Shown: positions 29,104-37,750, counted from the stretch's first letter. The stretch is DNA of 64,000 bases from Arthrobacter agilis (GCF_030816075.1 NZ_JAUSXO010000001.1:1240001-1304000); one strand, 5' to 3'. Notes: generated from the sequence alone by a model not told the origin. Translations and numbers: made by a program.

Positions 29104-30038
29104 GCGGAGCGCTCGCGGAGGACGTCACCCTGCCCGGGACGCCGCGTCTCGCCGGACTGTACCGGCAGGCGCTCATGCTGGCTGCACGGCGTACGGTGCG
29201 GCGGGGAGGCCTGCCGTCGGCGGTGCCCCCCGCCCGCCACCGCGTCGACGGTATCGTCGCCGACCTCGGCGCACTGACGCGGTACCAGCAGCTGTTCGGG
29301 TCCGCCGTCAGGGACCTCCTGCCCTCGGCCTACCTGCACACCCTCGCCTTCCCGGTCGCCATGAGCGTCCTCGCGCGGGCGGATTTCCCGCTGCCGCTGC
29401 TCGGCATGGTGCACCTCAGCAACGAGGTACGCCAGGAGCGGCCGGTGGGCGCGTTCGAGGCGATGGACGTCGTGGCGTGGGCCGAGGACCTGAGGCCCCA
29501 CCCGGCCGGGACGCAGGTGGACCTCGTCACCGAGGTCTCCGTCGCGGGTGAACGCGTCTGGGCGGGCCGCTCCGTCTACCTGGCGCGCGGCATCGGCGCG
29601 GTGCCGGCTCCCCGGCGGGACGAGGTCCGCCCCTCGTTCGCCGCCCCTGCTCCGACGGGCCTCTGGCGGCTCGGCGCCGACACGGGACGGCGCTACGCCG
29701 CCGTGTCGGGGGACTGGAACCCCATCCACCTGAGCGGGCCCTCCGCGAGGGCGCTCGGCATGAAGACGACGATCGCCCACGGCATGTACCTGGCCGCGCG
29801 CATGGTCGACGAGGCGGTCCCGGCGCCGGCCGGCGCTCTCGCGTGGCGCATCGACTTCGCCGCCCCCGTCCTCCTGCCGGGGACCGTCACGACGTCGTTC
29901 GCCCGCACGGAGCGTACCGGCGGCAGTACCGGTGCCAGTGCCCGTGGTGGTGCCGGCGGCGGGATCGCCGTCGAGGTGGTCGGCTGGTCCGCCGAGCGCC
30001 GGCGGCAGCACTTCACGGGATGGGTGCGCGCGGAATAG
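29100..30038 (+). CDS. MaoC-type (R)-specific acyl-CoA hydratase
   Basis: 312 residues, a double hot-dog layout. The hydratase motif VSGDWNPIHLSGPSARALG with IAHGMYLAAR lies in the C-terminal half: Asp and His of D-x4-H catalyse addition of water to 2-enoyl-CoA. The N-terminal half is degenerate, as in many actinobacterial fused MaoC proteins. It closes the thiolase-reductase-hydratase operon, giving a full set together with the dehydrogenase across the palindrome. Confidence 0.9.
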   Translation: MSGALAEDVTLPGTPRLAGLYRQALMLAARRTVRRGGLPSAVPPARHRVDGIVADLGALTRYQQLFGSAVRDLLPSAYLHTLAFPVAMSVLARADFPLPLLGMVHLSNEVRQERPVGAFEAMDVVAWAEDLRPHPAGTQVDLVTEVSVAGERVWAGRSVYLARGIGAVPAPRRDEVRPSFAAPAPTGLWRLGADTGRRYAAVSGDWNPIHLSGPSARALGMKTTIAHGMYLAARMVDEAVPAPAGALAWRIDFAAPVLLPGTVTTSFARTERTGGSTGASARGGAGGGIAVEVVGWSAERRRQHFTGWVRAE

Positions 30039-30191
30039 TTCCATGCCGGGCAGGCCCTGTCCAGAGCTCCGACGATTTTCCGGGGGAGTTCCCGCCAGGC
30101 GATCATTTACACTGGCAGGGCCGTCGCCCGCAGGGCACACTCCAGGGACCAGCCCACGAGGGCTGACCCACTGTACGGAAAGAGGAGTTTC

Positions 30192-31157
30192 GTGAACTCT
30201 CGAGGTCTCAAAGCCGGCATGATCGCCGCGTCGGCCCTGATGGCATCAGCGCTGATGGCAGCAGGTCCCGTCCAGGCAGCACCGGCCCCACCCTCCGGCG
30301 AGGTCGTCGCCACCACCCTGTCCCACGCGCAGGACGAGAGCCAGAGCGCGCTCGACGCCTACTGGACCGCCGACCGGATGAGGAACGCGAAGCCCGCGAA
30401 CACCATCAACTCCGGCTGGGCCGCGGAAGGGCGCTCCGTGATGCCGAAGGCCGGCCAGGAGGCAGTGGCGAGGGCACCGAAGCAGCCCGTCGTCCAGCCG
30501 CGGGCCGTCGCCCAGTCGGCCGTCCCGCGCATCGGCAAGGTCTTCTTCACCCAGGCCGGGACGAACTACGTCTGCTCCGCGAACTCCGTGCAGAGCGGGA
30601 ACCAGAGCACCGTTGCCACGGCCGGGCACTGCACCCACGACGTCGCCACGGGCTGGGTCACCAACTTCGTCTTCGTCCCCGCGTACAGCAACGGCACGGC
30701 GCCCTACGGCAAGTGGACGGCGCGGTCGCTCCATGCGGCACCCGAATGGGTGTCCCGCGGAGACATCAACTACGACGGCGCCTTCGCCGTCGTGAACCCG
30801 CTCAACGGCAGGACGCTCGCCGCCACGGTGGGCGCGTCGAGCATCGGTTTCAACATGGCGCGGAACCTCACCTACACCGCGTACGGCTACCCCGCCTCCG
30901 CTCCGTACAACGGCGAGCGCCTCTACAGCTGCTCCGGCGCATCCACAGCGGACCGCATCGGCGGCACGCAGTCCCAGGGCATCCCCTGCGACATGACCGG
31001 CGGGTCGTCGGGCGGCCCCTGGTTCGTCGGGTCAGGTGCAGCCGGTACGCAGAACTCCGTCAACAGCTTCGGCTACAGCACGCAGGCGAACGTGATGTAC
31101 GGACCGTACTTCGGCAGCTCCATCCAGTCGGCGTACTCCATCGCCGCCGGGCAGTAG
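30192..31157 (+). CDS. Secreted trypsin-like serine endopeptidase
   Basis: 321 residues, GTG start at 30192 with AAGAGGAG upstream. A signal peptide (AGMIAASALMASALMAAG, cleavage near PVQA-AP) is followed by an Ala/Pro-rich propeptide to about 105. The catalytic domain shows TAGHC (His), NYDGAFAVV (Asp) and GGSSGGPW (Ser), the V8/glutamyl-endopeptidase style triad. Two Cys pairs could form disulfides. It acts outside the cell. TACACT at about 30107 upstream is a possible -10. Stand-alone gene. Confidence 0.92.
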   Translation: MNSRGLKAGMIAASALMASALMAAGPVQAAPAPPSGEVVATTLSHAQDESQSALDAYWTADRMRNAKPANTINSGWAAEGRSVMPKAGQEAVARAPKQPVVQPRAVAQSAVPRIGKVFFTQAGTNYVCSANSVQSGNQSTVATAGHCTHDVATGWVTNFVFVPAYSNGTAPYGKWTARSLHAAPEWVSRGDINYDGAFAVVNPLNGRTLAATVGASSIGFNMARNLTYTAYGYPASAPYNGERLYSCSGASTADRIGGTQSQGIPCDMTGGSSGGPWFVGSGAAGTQNSVNSFGYSTQANVMYGPYFGSSIQSAYSIAAGQ

Positions 31158-31192
31158 GGGGACACGCCTTCCCGCTGAACGCGGTACCCGGC

Positions 31193-31226
31193 CACGGGCG
31201 GTCTCCCTCGCGGGGGACCGCCCGTG
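31193..31226 (+). terminator. Terminator-like hairpin after the protease gene
   Basis: 11-bp perfect arms CACGGGCGGTC and GACCGCCCGTG around a 12-base loop that can pair further (CCC/GGG). It lies 36 bases after the protease stop; no U-run. Confidence 0.6.
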
Positions 31227-31302
31227 CCGGTCCGGGCAGGGCCTGCCTTTCCGCACGCCGGTCGAGCCGGGTCCGCCGCCGGGACGCACCTAGACTGGGG
31301 CC

Positions 31303-32559
31303 ATGACCGGCCCCACGCTCGCCGCCCGCGCGGCAGAACTCGACACCGCCGACCCGCTCGCCCACCACCGCAAGCTCTTCCTCGGCGCCGACGCCGTGCT
31401 GTCCTACCTCGACGGCAACTCCCTCGGCCGGCCCCTGACGAGCACGGTCGACAGCCTCACGGCGTTCGTGGAGGACCAGTGGGGCGGGCGCCTCATCCGG
31501 GGCTGGGACGAGGGCTGGCTCGAGCTGCCCCAGCGGATCGGCGACCAGCTCGGCCGGGTGACGCTCGGTGCCGACGCCGGCCAGTGCATCGTCGCGGACT
31601 CGACGAGCGTGCTGCTGTACAAGCTGGCGCGCGCAGCCGTGGCCGCACGCCCGGATCGCACCGAGATCGTCATCGACCGCGACAACTTCCCCACGGACCG
31701 CTTCATCGTCGAGGGTATCGCCCGGGAGCGCGGACTGACGCTGCGCTGGATCGACGTCGCGTACGACGGCGGAGCAACCCCGTCCGATGTCGCGGCCGCC
31801 GTCGGACCGCAGACGGCGCTCGTGCTGCTGAGCCATGTCGCCTACCGGTCCGGGTTCATCGCCGACGTCCCCGCGATCACGCGGATCGCCCACGACGCGG
31901 GAGCCCTCGTCCTGTGGGACCTCAGCCACTCCGTCGGGTCCGTGCCCGCGGAGCTGGATGCCTGGGGCGTCGACTATGCCGCAGGCTGCAGCTACAAGTA
32001 CCTGAACGGAGGCCCCGGCGCTCCCGCGTGGGCCTACGTGGCGCGGCGTCACCTGGCCACCCTCGACCAGCCGATCCTCGGCTGGCTCGGCAGCGCCGAT
32101 CCCTTCGCCATGGGCTCGGCCTACCGGCCCGCGGACGGTATCCGGCGCCTGGTATCCGGCACCCCGCCCATCGTCGGCATGCTCGCGATGCGCGAGATGC
32201 TGGACCTCCTCGAGGAGGTGGGCATGCCGGCGGTCCGCCGGAAGTCCGAGCTCCTGACCGCGTTCGCGATCGACGCCGTCGAGGACGTGCTGGCGCCCTA
32301 CGGGGTCGTCCTCGCCTCCCCGCGTGCGGCGTCCGAGCGCGGCGGTCACATCACCATCGACCATCCGTCCTTCGCCGCGATGGTGCCCGACCTGTGGCGG
32401 GACGGCGTGATCCCCGACTATCGCAACCCCGACGGGATCCGCCTCGGCCTGTCGCCGCTCTCCACTTCGTTCGGCGAGGTCGCGGTGGCCGTCGACGCGA
32501 TTGCTGTACGCCTGGCCGGAGGAGCCGGCACGGGCGGCGATCCGGCGGCCGGCCGGTAA
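31303..32559 (+). CDS. kynU: Kynureninase
   Basis: 418 residues, standard for the family. Class V aminotransferase fold with YLDGNSLGRPL near 38, WDLSHSVGSVP (PLP pyridine-contact Asp) and SYKYLNGGPG containing the PLP lysine. The enzyme cleaves kynurenine to anthranilate and alanine. No other tryptophan-catabolic gene is visible in the window. The M50-type peptidase gene starts nine bases after its stop, so both may share a transcript. Confidence 0.92.
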   Translation: MTGPTLAARAAELDTADPLAHHRKLFLGADAVLSYLDGNSLGRPLTSTVDSLTAFVEDQWGGRLIRGWDEGWLELPQRIGDQLGRVTLGADAGQCIVADSTSVLLYKLARAAVAARPDRTEIVIDRDNFPTDRFIVEGIARERGLTLRWIDVAYDGGATPSDVAAAVGPQTALVLLSHVAYRSGFIADVPAITRIAHDAGALVLWDLSHSVGSVPAELDAWGVDYAAGCSYKYLNGGPGAPAWAYVARRHLATLDQPILGWLGSADPFAMGSAYRPADGIRRLVSGTPPIVGMLAMREMLDLLEEVGMPAVRRKSELLTAFAIDAVEDVLAPYGVVLASPRAASERGGHITIDHPSFAAMVPDLWRDGVIPDYRNPDGIRLGLSPLSTSFGEVAVAVDAIAVRLAGGAGTGGDPAAGR

Positions 32560-32568
32560 CGCCCGATC

Positions 32569-33315
32569 ATGCCCTTCGACCCCGCCCGCCTGTGGGAACG
32601 GATCGCCGACGGCTTCACGCGCGGGCTCCCGCCGGAGGTCGGCCTCCCTGGACTCGCTGCGATCGTCCTCGTCGCCGTCGCCCTCTCGGTACCGCGCCGC
32701 TCGTGGCGCATCTTCGGACTCTTCGTCACCGTCGTGCACGAGCTCGGCCACACCGCCGCGGCTCTCCTGACCCTGCAGCGCGTCACCGGCATCACCCTGC
32801 GCCTCGACCACTCGGGGACGACCACGAGCAGGGGTCCCCGCGGCTGGCGGACGGCCTTCACGACGTTCTGGGGCTATCCGGTGCCTGCCGTCGTCGGCGC
32901 CGCGCTCGTCCAGGGTGCCGCCCACGGCTGGGCCGCGGCGGCACTGTCCGCGGCCGCCCTGGTGCTGGTGGCCGCGCTCGTCCTGGTGCGCAACGGGCAG
33001 GGCGTGCTCATCATGGGCGGCAGCGCCGCCGCATCGCTCGCGCTCGTCTGGTTCGGGGGAGCGGTGCCCGCCGGCTACGCCTGCCTGGTGCTCGGCATCG
33101 CCCTGCTGGTCGGCTCCTGCCGGGACTGGGTCAAGGTGGTGCGGGTCCATGTCCGACGGCGGGATCTCGGCTCCTCCGACGCGCACCTGCTGCAGCGCGC
33201 CACGCGCGTCCCGTCCCCGGTCTGGCTCGGGACGTTCGCGCTCGTCATCGCCGCGGCGGTCGTGCAGTCCGTCGGGCCCCTGGCGCTCATCGCGGAGCGG
33301 GCCGCGCAGGGCTGA
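32569..33315 (+). CDS. M50-type integral membrane metallopeptidase-like protein
   Basis: 248 residues, mostly hydrophobic, six or so membrane helices. The zinc-binding HELGH lies in the second helix (VTVVHELGHTAAALL, about 56-60), and GYPVPAVVGAAL follows. This is the pattern of the M50B-like actinobacterial peptidase family; substrates are unknown. The C-terminal region carries a polar loop (DLGSSDAHLLQRATRVPSP) and a last helix. It is transcribed with kynureninase and converges with a small gene. Confidence 0.85.
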   Translation: MPFDPARLWERIADGFTRGLPPEVGLPGLAAIVLVAVALSVPRRSWRIFGLFVTVVHELGHTAAALLTLQRVTGITLRLDHSGTTTSRGPRGWRTAFTTFWGYPVPAVVGAALVQGAAHGWAAAALSAAALVLVAALVLVRNGQGVLIMGGSAAASLALVWFGGAVPAGYACLVLGIALLVGSCRDWVKVVRVHVRRRDLGSSDAHLLQRATRVPSPVWLGTFALVIAAAVVQSVGPLALIAERAAQG

Positions 33316-33360
33316 CGCGGGGTCCCGGGCGCCCTGTCGCAGCGGGTCGGCGGCGGCGGG

Positions 33361-33633
33361 TCAGTCGCCGTGCCGGGTGTGGCCCGAGCTGTAGGGTGCA
33401 CCCTGCTCGCGGCAGAGGTCGTCGAACAACTCGTTGACCGCCTGGGCGATGCAGTCCCGCTCGTGGTCCGGGAGCTCGATGAGGCCGTGCAGGTACGCGT
33501 TGACCTCGTACTCGTCGACGCCGCCACCCATGCTGAAGTAATGGAGCCACAGCTCACCGGGCGAGATGTTGGCGCGCTTCATCGCGTCGTACGTCAGGGC
33601 GTACTGGTCCTGACCGGGGGTCTTCTCGTCCAC
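33361..33633 (-). CDS. Conserved small protein of unknown function
   Basis: About 90 residues. The body GQDQYALTYDAMKRANISPG, ELWLHYFSMGGGVDEYEVNA and DHERDCIAQAVNELFDDL is acidic and helical with no recognised domain; from memory such proteins are typical of Micrococcaceae. The start is uncertain: GTG at 33633 has GGAG eight bases upstream, GTG at 33642 is possible, and the open frame to 33843 has atypical sequence. Confidence 0.7.
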   Translation of the reverse strand: MDEKTPGQDQYALTYDAMKRANISPGELWLHYFSMGGGVDEYEVNAYLHGLIELPDHERDCIAQAVNELFDDLCREQGAPYSSGHTRHGD

Positions 33634-33909
33634 GTCATCCACTCCATGCACTCGGGGCACCCGCCCGCGGTACGACTCCGTGCTCGGCCGGGGTTGAAAA
33701 CAGCATACGCACGCTCGGCATGCGCGTGACCCCCGCAAAGCGGTGATGTGAGGATCGCGCTCCCGGAGACGGCGCCGTAACCGCCCCCCGGCGGCGGCGT
33801 GCGCAGGGCTGCAGACTCTCCGGCGGAACCGCCGATGCAACAACCCTGCCAGACTCGTGCTAGAGTTTCTCTCGTTGCTTTCGCCGGTTTCGACCGCGAA
33901 ATACCACCC

Positions 33910-33996
33910 GCGCGGGTGGCGGAATGGCAGACGCGCTAGCTTGAGGTGCTAGTCCTCTTATTGAGGGTGGGGGTTCAAGTCCCCCTCCGCGCACCA
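33910..33996 (+). tRNA. tRNA-Leu (anticodon GAG), CCA encoded
   Basis: Acceptor GCGCGGG pairs with TCCGCGC, the anticodon loop TTGAGGT sits on the stem CTAGC/GCTAG, the long variable arm (TCCTCTTATTGAGGG) is of class II type and the T arm reads GGGGGTTCAAGTCCCCC. The gene ends in ACCA. It reads CTC/CTT codons. tRNA-Leu 3' ends are common integration sites, and gene content changes sharply right after this gene. Confidence 0.97.
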
Positions 33997-34000
33997 AGAA

Positions 34001-34025
34001 AACCCCGGTTCGCCGGGGTTTTTTT
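34001..34025 (+). terminator. Rho-independent terminator with UUCG loop after tRNA-Leu
   Basis: AACCCCGG-TTCG-CCGGGGTT followed by five more T: stable 8-bp stem, UUCG tetraloop and U-run, four bases after the CCA end. Confidence 0.95.
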
Positions 34026-34248
34026 GTGCCCTGAACCAGGGGTGTCATTGCAACCGCGCGAGTGCTGGAATCAGCCACCCGTGAGCCTGCGGTCCGCATG
34101 GCGATCTCCAGCACAAAGCTGGAGACGAGACCCCGCAGGAACGGCCGGCAGTCCACCTTCCTGCGATGTGCAACTGGCCATCCGGCACTTCATCCCGGGC
34201 ACCGCGGACACGAAGACCGAGGGCCACAGCCTGTCGTCCCGCTCGTGG

Positions 34249-34524
34249 TCAGCGGCGGGTGCGCTTCCAGGAGTAGCGGCCGGCGAGATCGATGAGCGCG
34301 AGGATGGCGACGATGATCGACGCGGCGACCGCGGCGAGTCCGATGGAGAGCCCCGTGAGCATGGCCATCGGTGAACTGGCCTGGGACAGGTAGCCCAACC
34401 CGCCGACCACTCCGACGACCCAGAGCGCGGCGCCCGCGAGCAGCGCTACCATCGACGGCAGAGCCGCCCTGTTGTCCCTCAGCCACCGGCTCGGTCGCCC
34501 TGACTGAACCCCCATGAGTGCCAT
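34249..34524 (-). CDS. Small two-helix membrane protein
   Basis: About 91 residues from ATG at 34524 (a second ATG at 34515 has better spacing from GGAG). Two membrane helices (MVALLAGAALWVVGVVGGLG and MLTGLSIGLAAVAASIIVAI) separated by a short loop, then a basic end (YSWKRTRR). No family recognised. It ends toward tRNA-Leu; a hairpin CTCCAGC-ACAAA-GCTGGAG at 34106-34124 lies downstream. The 34525-34790 stretch upstream shows no gene. Confidence 0.6.
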   Translation of the reverse strand: MALMGVQSGRPSRWLRDNRAALPSMVALLAGAALWVVGVVGGLGYLSQASSPMAMLTGLSIGLAAVAASIIVAILALIDLAGRYSWKRTRR

Positions 34525-34790
34525 GCTCCAAGTGTCCGGCGGGAAGATCACGGTGCGGCCGACGTCGTCCTGTTTGTCCGTAGCGTCATGTCGGCCCTCA
34601 GCAGCCGGTGAGGAGACTCTACCTGGTACTGGACCATGTGGGTCCGGGCGTCGTGGACGGCCGGTCGCCGTGGTCCTCGGATCTGTAGAAGCCACGGGCG
34701 GCAGCAGCTTGGCAACGAGCGAACACTGGCCTACGCCCCCTGCGTCGACAGCCTCGCGGTGCTCGGGCGGCAGTAGTTGCGAACATGCAA

Positions 34791-34821
34791 AAGCACCGGC
34801 GGGATACTCCCGCCGGTGCTT
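34791..34821 (-). terminator. Terminator of the 35-kb small operon
   Basis: Perfect 13-bp arms AAGCACCGGCGGG/CCCGCCGGTGCTT around ATACT, with TTTTGC following on the minus strand, ten bases after the stop of the 62-residue gene. Confidence 0.85.
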
Positions 34822-34831
34822 CTGCGTTGTC

Positions 34832-35020
34832 CTAGGAGTCCTGCTGGGCCAGCTTCACGACTGACTCTGGGGTCTCTCGTCCGAGCCGGCGGTCGAGCAC
34901 CACACGGAGCTTTGCCTTCTCGATCGTGATCTCGCGCTCTGCGGGGGACGGTTTTGAGGCGAAACTCTTGCGACTGACCTTGAAGCGGGGCTTGGCGTTC
35001 ACTCGTGCTATATCGCTCAT
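34832..35020 (-). CDS. Small basic protein of unknown function
   Basis: 62 residues. A perfect ribosome-binding site AAGGAGG sits eight bases before the ATG, and the start overlaps the stop of the upstream gene as ATGA, so translation is well supported. Sequence is basic and helical (PRFKVSRKSFASKPSPAERE, ITIEKAKLRVVLDRRLGRET); it could bind nucleic acid or act as a toxin-antitoxin partner, but no family is recognised. Confidence 0.72.
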   Translation of the reverse strand: MSDIARVNAKPRFKVSRKSFASKPSPAEREITIEKAKLRVVLDRRLGRETPESVVKLAQQDS

Positions 35021-35466
35021 CGCCCACCCTCCTTCCGATTGCCTTGGGTTAAGTGTCTGCCCATTTCAACAAGCCGTCCAGCGCTCCACTTCCCACGGTC
35101 CGGGGCTACTTCGGGGTCGTCGATCCATACCGCGTCCAGGACGGCGAGTTCCTCGTCGGTGGCGAGGCTGCTTTCCGCGAGGATGCGTAGCGCACCGATG
35201 CCGGCTTTCCTGCGCGCCGGGTCACTCGAAAACGCTGCGTCCAGGGCCCACTGGGTGCGCCTCCACCACTCGGACCGGTCGTCGGCGGTTTGCCGCTGGG
35301 AGAGTGCCTTCGCGTCGGCGATAGAGCGTTGCCAGAGGGCTCCGAGCGCGACCAGGGCGACCACGAACGGCGCGAACGCCACCAGGGGTTCCCACCAGGT
35401 CGAGCCGTCGGAGAGAACGTCGACGACGATCGGCTCCGGCTGCTGGGTCGCGGTCAGAATAAGCAT
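35017..35466 (-). CDS. Membrane-anchored protein of unknown function
   Basis: 149 residues: one N-terminal membrane helix (LVAFAPFVVALVALGALW, about 28-46), then a soluble domain with SEWWRRTQWALDAAFSSDPA, RRKAGIGALRILAES and a helix that reads like an ARM-type repeat. Start ATG at 35466 lacks a clear ribosome-binding site; TTAGGCT just upstream may be a -10 for leaderless mRNA. First gene of a two-gene unit with the 62-residue protein. Function unknown. Confidence 0.68.
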   Translation of the reverse strand: MLILTATQQPEPIVVDVLSDGSTWWEPLVAFAPFVVALVALGALWQRSIADAKALSQRQTADDRSEWWRRTQWALDAAFSSDPARRKAGIGALRILAESSLATDEELAVLDAVWIDDPEVAPDRGKWSAGRLVEMGRHLTQGNRKEGGR

Positions 35467-35790
35467 CCCGCCAGCCTAACCGCGGCCGCTCCTCTCCTCG
35501 CGGTCACGACGCCCGCGTGGTCAGCCCGACGAGTCGACGATTCTGGTAGCTGGGTACAACTGGCCGTAGGTGGATCGCCGTTTCCGTCGGGTTCGATGCG
35601 CAACCCAGGACGCGGGCTTTGGACCTACGAAGGTGCCGCGGAAGTTCATCCGTCCGTTGTTGGAGTGCCGCCGGGTCACGTCGTGGAACTCGAGGCTTGC
35701 ACGAAGCGGCCGATCGCGGTCGCGTACCTCCGGGTCCTGCAGCCCGTGGAGGTTGGCCTTGTAGATGTTGCGGCCATCTGAGGCGTGGTC

Positions 35791-35982
35791 TTAGAAATCG
35801 CTGCCCGTAAAACGGGTGATGATGGGCTCGCCGTAGTCGTGGTCGCTTGTGTGTCGGTTGCGCAGGTAGTGCGGGAAGTCGACGCGGACGCTGATGAAGA
35901 CTGCGCCGTCCCTGACGAGCATGAGCAGGGCGGGAGCAGCCTGGGCCTCAATATCCGGGGTGGCTGGGGTGCCGGATGTCAT
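35791..35982 (-). CDS. Small protein, possibly the front of a gene interrupted by TAA
   Basis: 63 residues (ALLMLVRDGAVFISVRVDFP, RNRHTSDHDYGEPIITRF). ATG at 35982 overlaps the stop of the preceding tiny ORF as ATGA. After its TAA at 35791-35793 the same frame stays open for 89 more codons, to a TGA at 35521, with protein-like composition (NNGRMNFRGTFVGPKPASW). It may therefore be a longer gene broken by a nonsense change. No family recognised. Confidence 0.4.
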   Translation of the reverse strand: MTSGTPATPDIEAQAAPALLMLVRDGAVFISVRVDFPHYLRNRHTSDHDYGEPIITRFTGSDF

Positions 35983-36104
35983 GGCCTCAATGTGTGCGGC
36001 CGTAGGTCGACGCGGCAGTAGAACGCACCGGAGGTGAGCGTTTGACGGCACCGGCACAGGTGGACCTCGGTGGCGACGCGGCGGGTGATGACGACGCCGA
36101 CCAT
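35979..36104 (-). CDS. Tiny Cys-containing ORF
   Basis: 41 residues (VATEVHLCRCRQTLTSGAFY, CRVDLRPHTLRP) with a C-x-C and a third Cys, a possible metal site. No Shine-Dalgarno is seen; support is the ATGA overlap with the next ORF and a coding-like third position. Could equally be remnant sequence. Confidence 0.33.
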   Translation of the reverse strand: MVGVVITRRVATEVHLCRCRQTLTSGAFYCRVDLRPHTLRP

Positions 36105-36180
36105 TATTGGGTGCCTGCCTGGCTACATGCTCGTGTTCTCATAGGCCGCATATGTGCGGCGGCGGGTGCCACCGTGCCCG

Positions 36181-37023
36181 TCAGATCGCCGGTAGCGCGT
36201 CGAGCTCCTCCTGGGTTGCGACGACACCAGCGGTGTCTTGCGTGTAGTCGAAGCGTCGGAGACCCCATGAGCCGTCTGGCATCGCCTCCATTGTGTACGA
36301 CATGGTCATGTCGTAGTAGGCCACCCGATTATCCGTAGTCCCTACTAGTAGCCGCTCCTTGATGCAGCTCACGACAGCTCCAGCTGTACCCTCCTCGAAC
36401 AGTCCTGCCTCGACCGTGATGCTGTCGCTGTTCGTCACCCAGGTGTAGCCCCGCTCGTCAGGCACGAATCGCTTCAGATCAGGAGCGCCCTGCCCAATCG
36501 CATAGGCCGGTGAAGGCAGCGGATAGCCCATGCCGTCGTAGCCACCGAGCTGCGGTGCGAAGTCAAGGAGGCCCTTGTCCGTATACTGCTGCACAACCCA
36601 GTCCCACATGGAGGGCGCGGAGACGGGTCGCGCCGCCGGTTCGATGACCTTCCAGTCCTCGGGCGTACTCACGCGGCTGCCCTTTTGCAGGTCTGTGAAA
36701 CTGCGATATGTCGCGATTGCCCTCTCCGTGTCGGGGCCGAGTGACTCAATGTGCGCAGCATCGATCAACTCGTCCATAGTCGTTCCCATCACGGCCCGAT
36801 TCATGTCGATAGGAACAGCCTCGGGCAAGGTCAGGGGAGTGGCAGCGGTAGTGACCGTCGGTTCCGCAGAAGCCGCAGTGGCAGCGGAGCTAGCTGCAGA
36901 GGGGGCATCGGTATGAGACGCGGCGCCAGCCACAGGCTCATTCACCGCGCCGCATCCGGTGACTCCAAGGACGAGTCCGCCGGCGAATAGGGCACCGGCG
37001 ATGGACGTGGAGCGGTTGGTCAT
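36181..37023 (-). CDS. Predicted lipoprotein of unknown function
   Basis: 280 residues, GGGGGA upstream of ATG. A lipoprotein signal (AGALFAGGLVLGVTGC, lipidated Cys24) is followed by an Ala/Ser/Thr linker to about 65 and a soluble domain with WDWVVQQYTDKGLLDFAPQL, and GLFEEGTAGAVVSCIKERLL. It is anchored on the outer face of the membrane. No domain recognised; the shape resembles substrate-binding or sensor lipoproteins of actinobacterial accessory regions. Confidence 0.75.
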   Translation of the reverse strand: MTNRSTSIAGALFAGGLVLGVTGCGAVNEPVAGAASHTDAPSAASSAATAASAEPTVTTAATPLTLPEAVPIDMNRAVMGTTMDELIDAAHIESLGPDTERAIATYRSFTDLQKGSRVSTPEDWKVIEPAARPVSAPSMWDWVVQQYTDKGLLDFAPQLGGYDGMGYPLPSPAYAIGQGAPDLKRFVPDERGYTWVTNSDSITVEAGLFEEGTAGAVVSCIKERLLVGTTDNRVAYYDMTMSYTMEAMPDGSWGLRRFDYTQDTAGVVATQEELDALPAI

Positions 37024-37570
37024 GGTTCCCCCAGGATGTGATGACGGCCAATGCCGTTACGGGAAGCGTAGCGGCATAGGCCGGTCTGAACGATGCGACG
37101 GCGAGCAGGGTGTCGATTCGGTCCTGGGACGAGTCGAGCTTGACCAGGATCTCGGTGGTGCCAGATGCAGGCAGCAGGCCGGACATGGTCGGGTTGGCCA
37201 GGAAGACTGGCTTGAAGATGTCCGGCAGCGGACCGTGCTTGGTAGCCAGGCGACGGATCGTGCCCTCGTTGCCGGGGACGTTTTTGTGGTGAAGTCCGCC
37301 GCTGTTGTCCAGGAAGCCGGAGAACCTGTTGATGAGGATCTCCGCATCATCGAAGATCCTGCCCGCGAGTTCCTCCACTTAGATGGCGTGCCTGATGCAG
37401 CGGCTCAGTTCGGTCGTTAGGACGCCATTGGTGACCTTGCGGACGATGCGGGCGGGGCCGGGGCTGAAGTCGTGGCGAATCCATTCCGTGCTGCGGGGGA
37501 GCTTCTCCGCGTAATTGAAGTTGGACGGACCGAGCTGCAGCAGATGAACGCCGAAGGTTTGGGCTACACC
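37024..37570 (-). pseudogene. Remnant of an unidentified gene, split by an in-frame TAA
   Basis: Strongly coding third positions run from about 37570 (GVHLLQLGPSNFNYAEKLPR, STEWIRHDFSPGPARIVRKV) to a TAA at 37379, then straight on in the same frame from a GTG (EELAGRIFDDAEILINRFSG, TMSGLLPASGTTEILVKL). No start codon exists for the first part, and the second runs into the lipoprotein gene (open to 36938), so both ends look lost. Two short coupled genes are the alternative reading. Not identified. Confidence 0.45.
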
Positions 37571-37590
37571 GGGTCGAACCGGTGCAGCTT

Positions 37591-37743
37591 CTAGGATGAC
37601 CGATTGTTCTTGTCGGCCACCAAGTGGAAGGCGTATCCCAAGCAGCGGCCGAATATGGCTCCGATGATCGGCCCGATTCCTTCGAGGATCAGGAGTCCGA
37701 GCACCGCGCCCGCCACGCCACCGATAACGACGCTGAACAGCAA
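37591..37743 (-). CDS. Possible small glycine-zipper membrane protein
   Basis: 50 residues if started at TTG 37743: LLFSVVIGGVAGAVLGLLIL, EGIGPIIGAIFGRCLGYAFH. Gly every three to four residues in two hydrophobic stretches is the glycine-zipper style of small membrane proteins and some toxins. The start is weak (AAAAAGGGG touches the TTG). Upstream lies the 22-bp tandem repeat, possibly its control site. Confidence 0.35.
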   Translation of the reverse strand: MLFSVVIGGVAGAVLGLLILEGIGPIIGAIFGRCLGYAFHLVADKNNRSS

Positions 37744-37750
37744 GCCCCTT

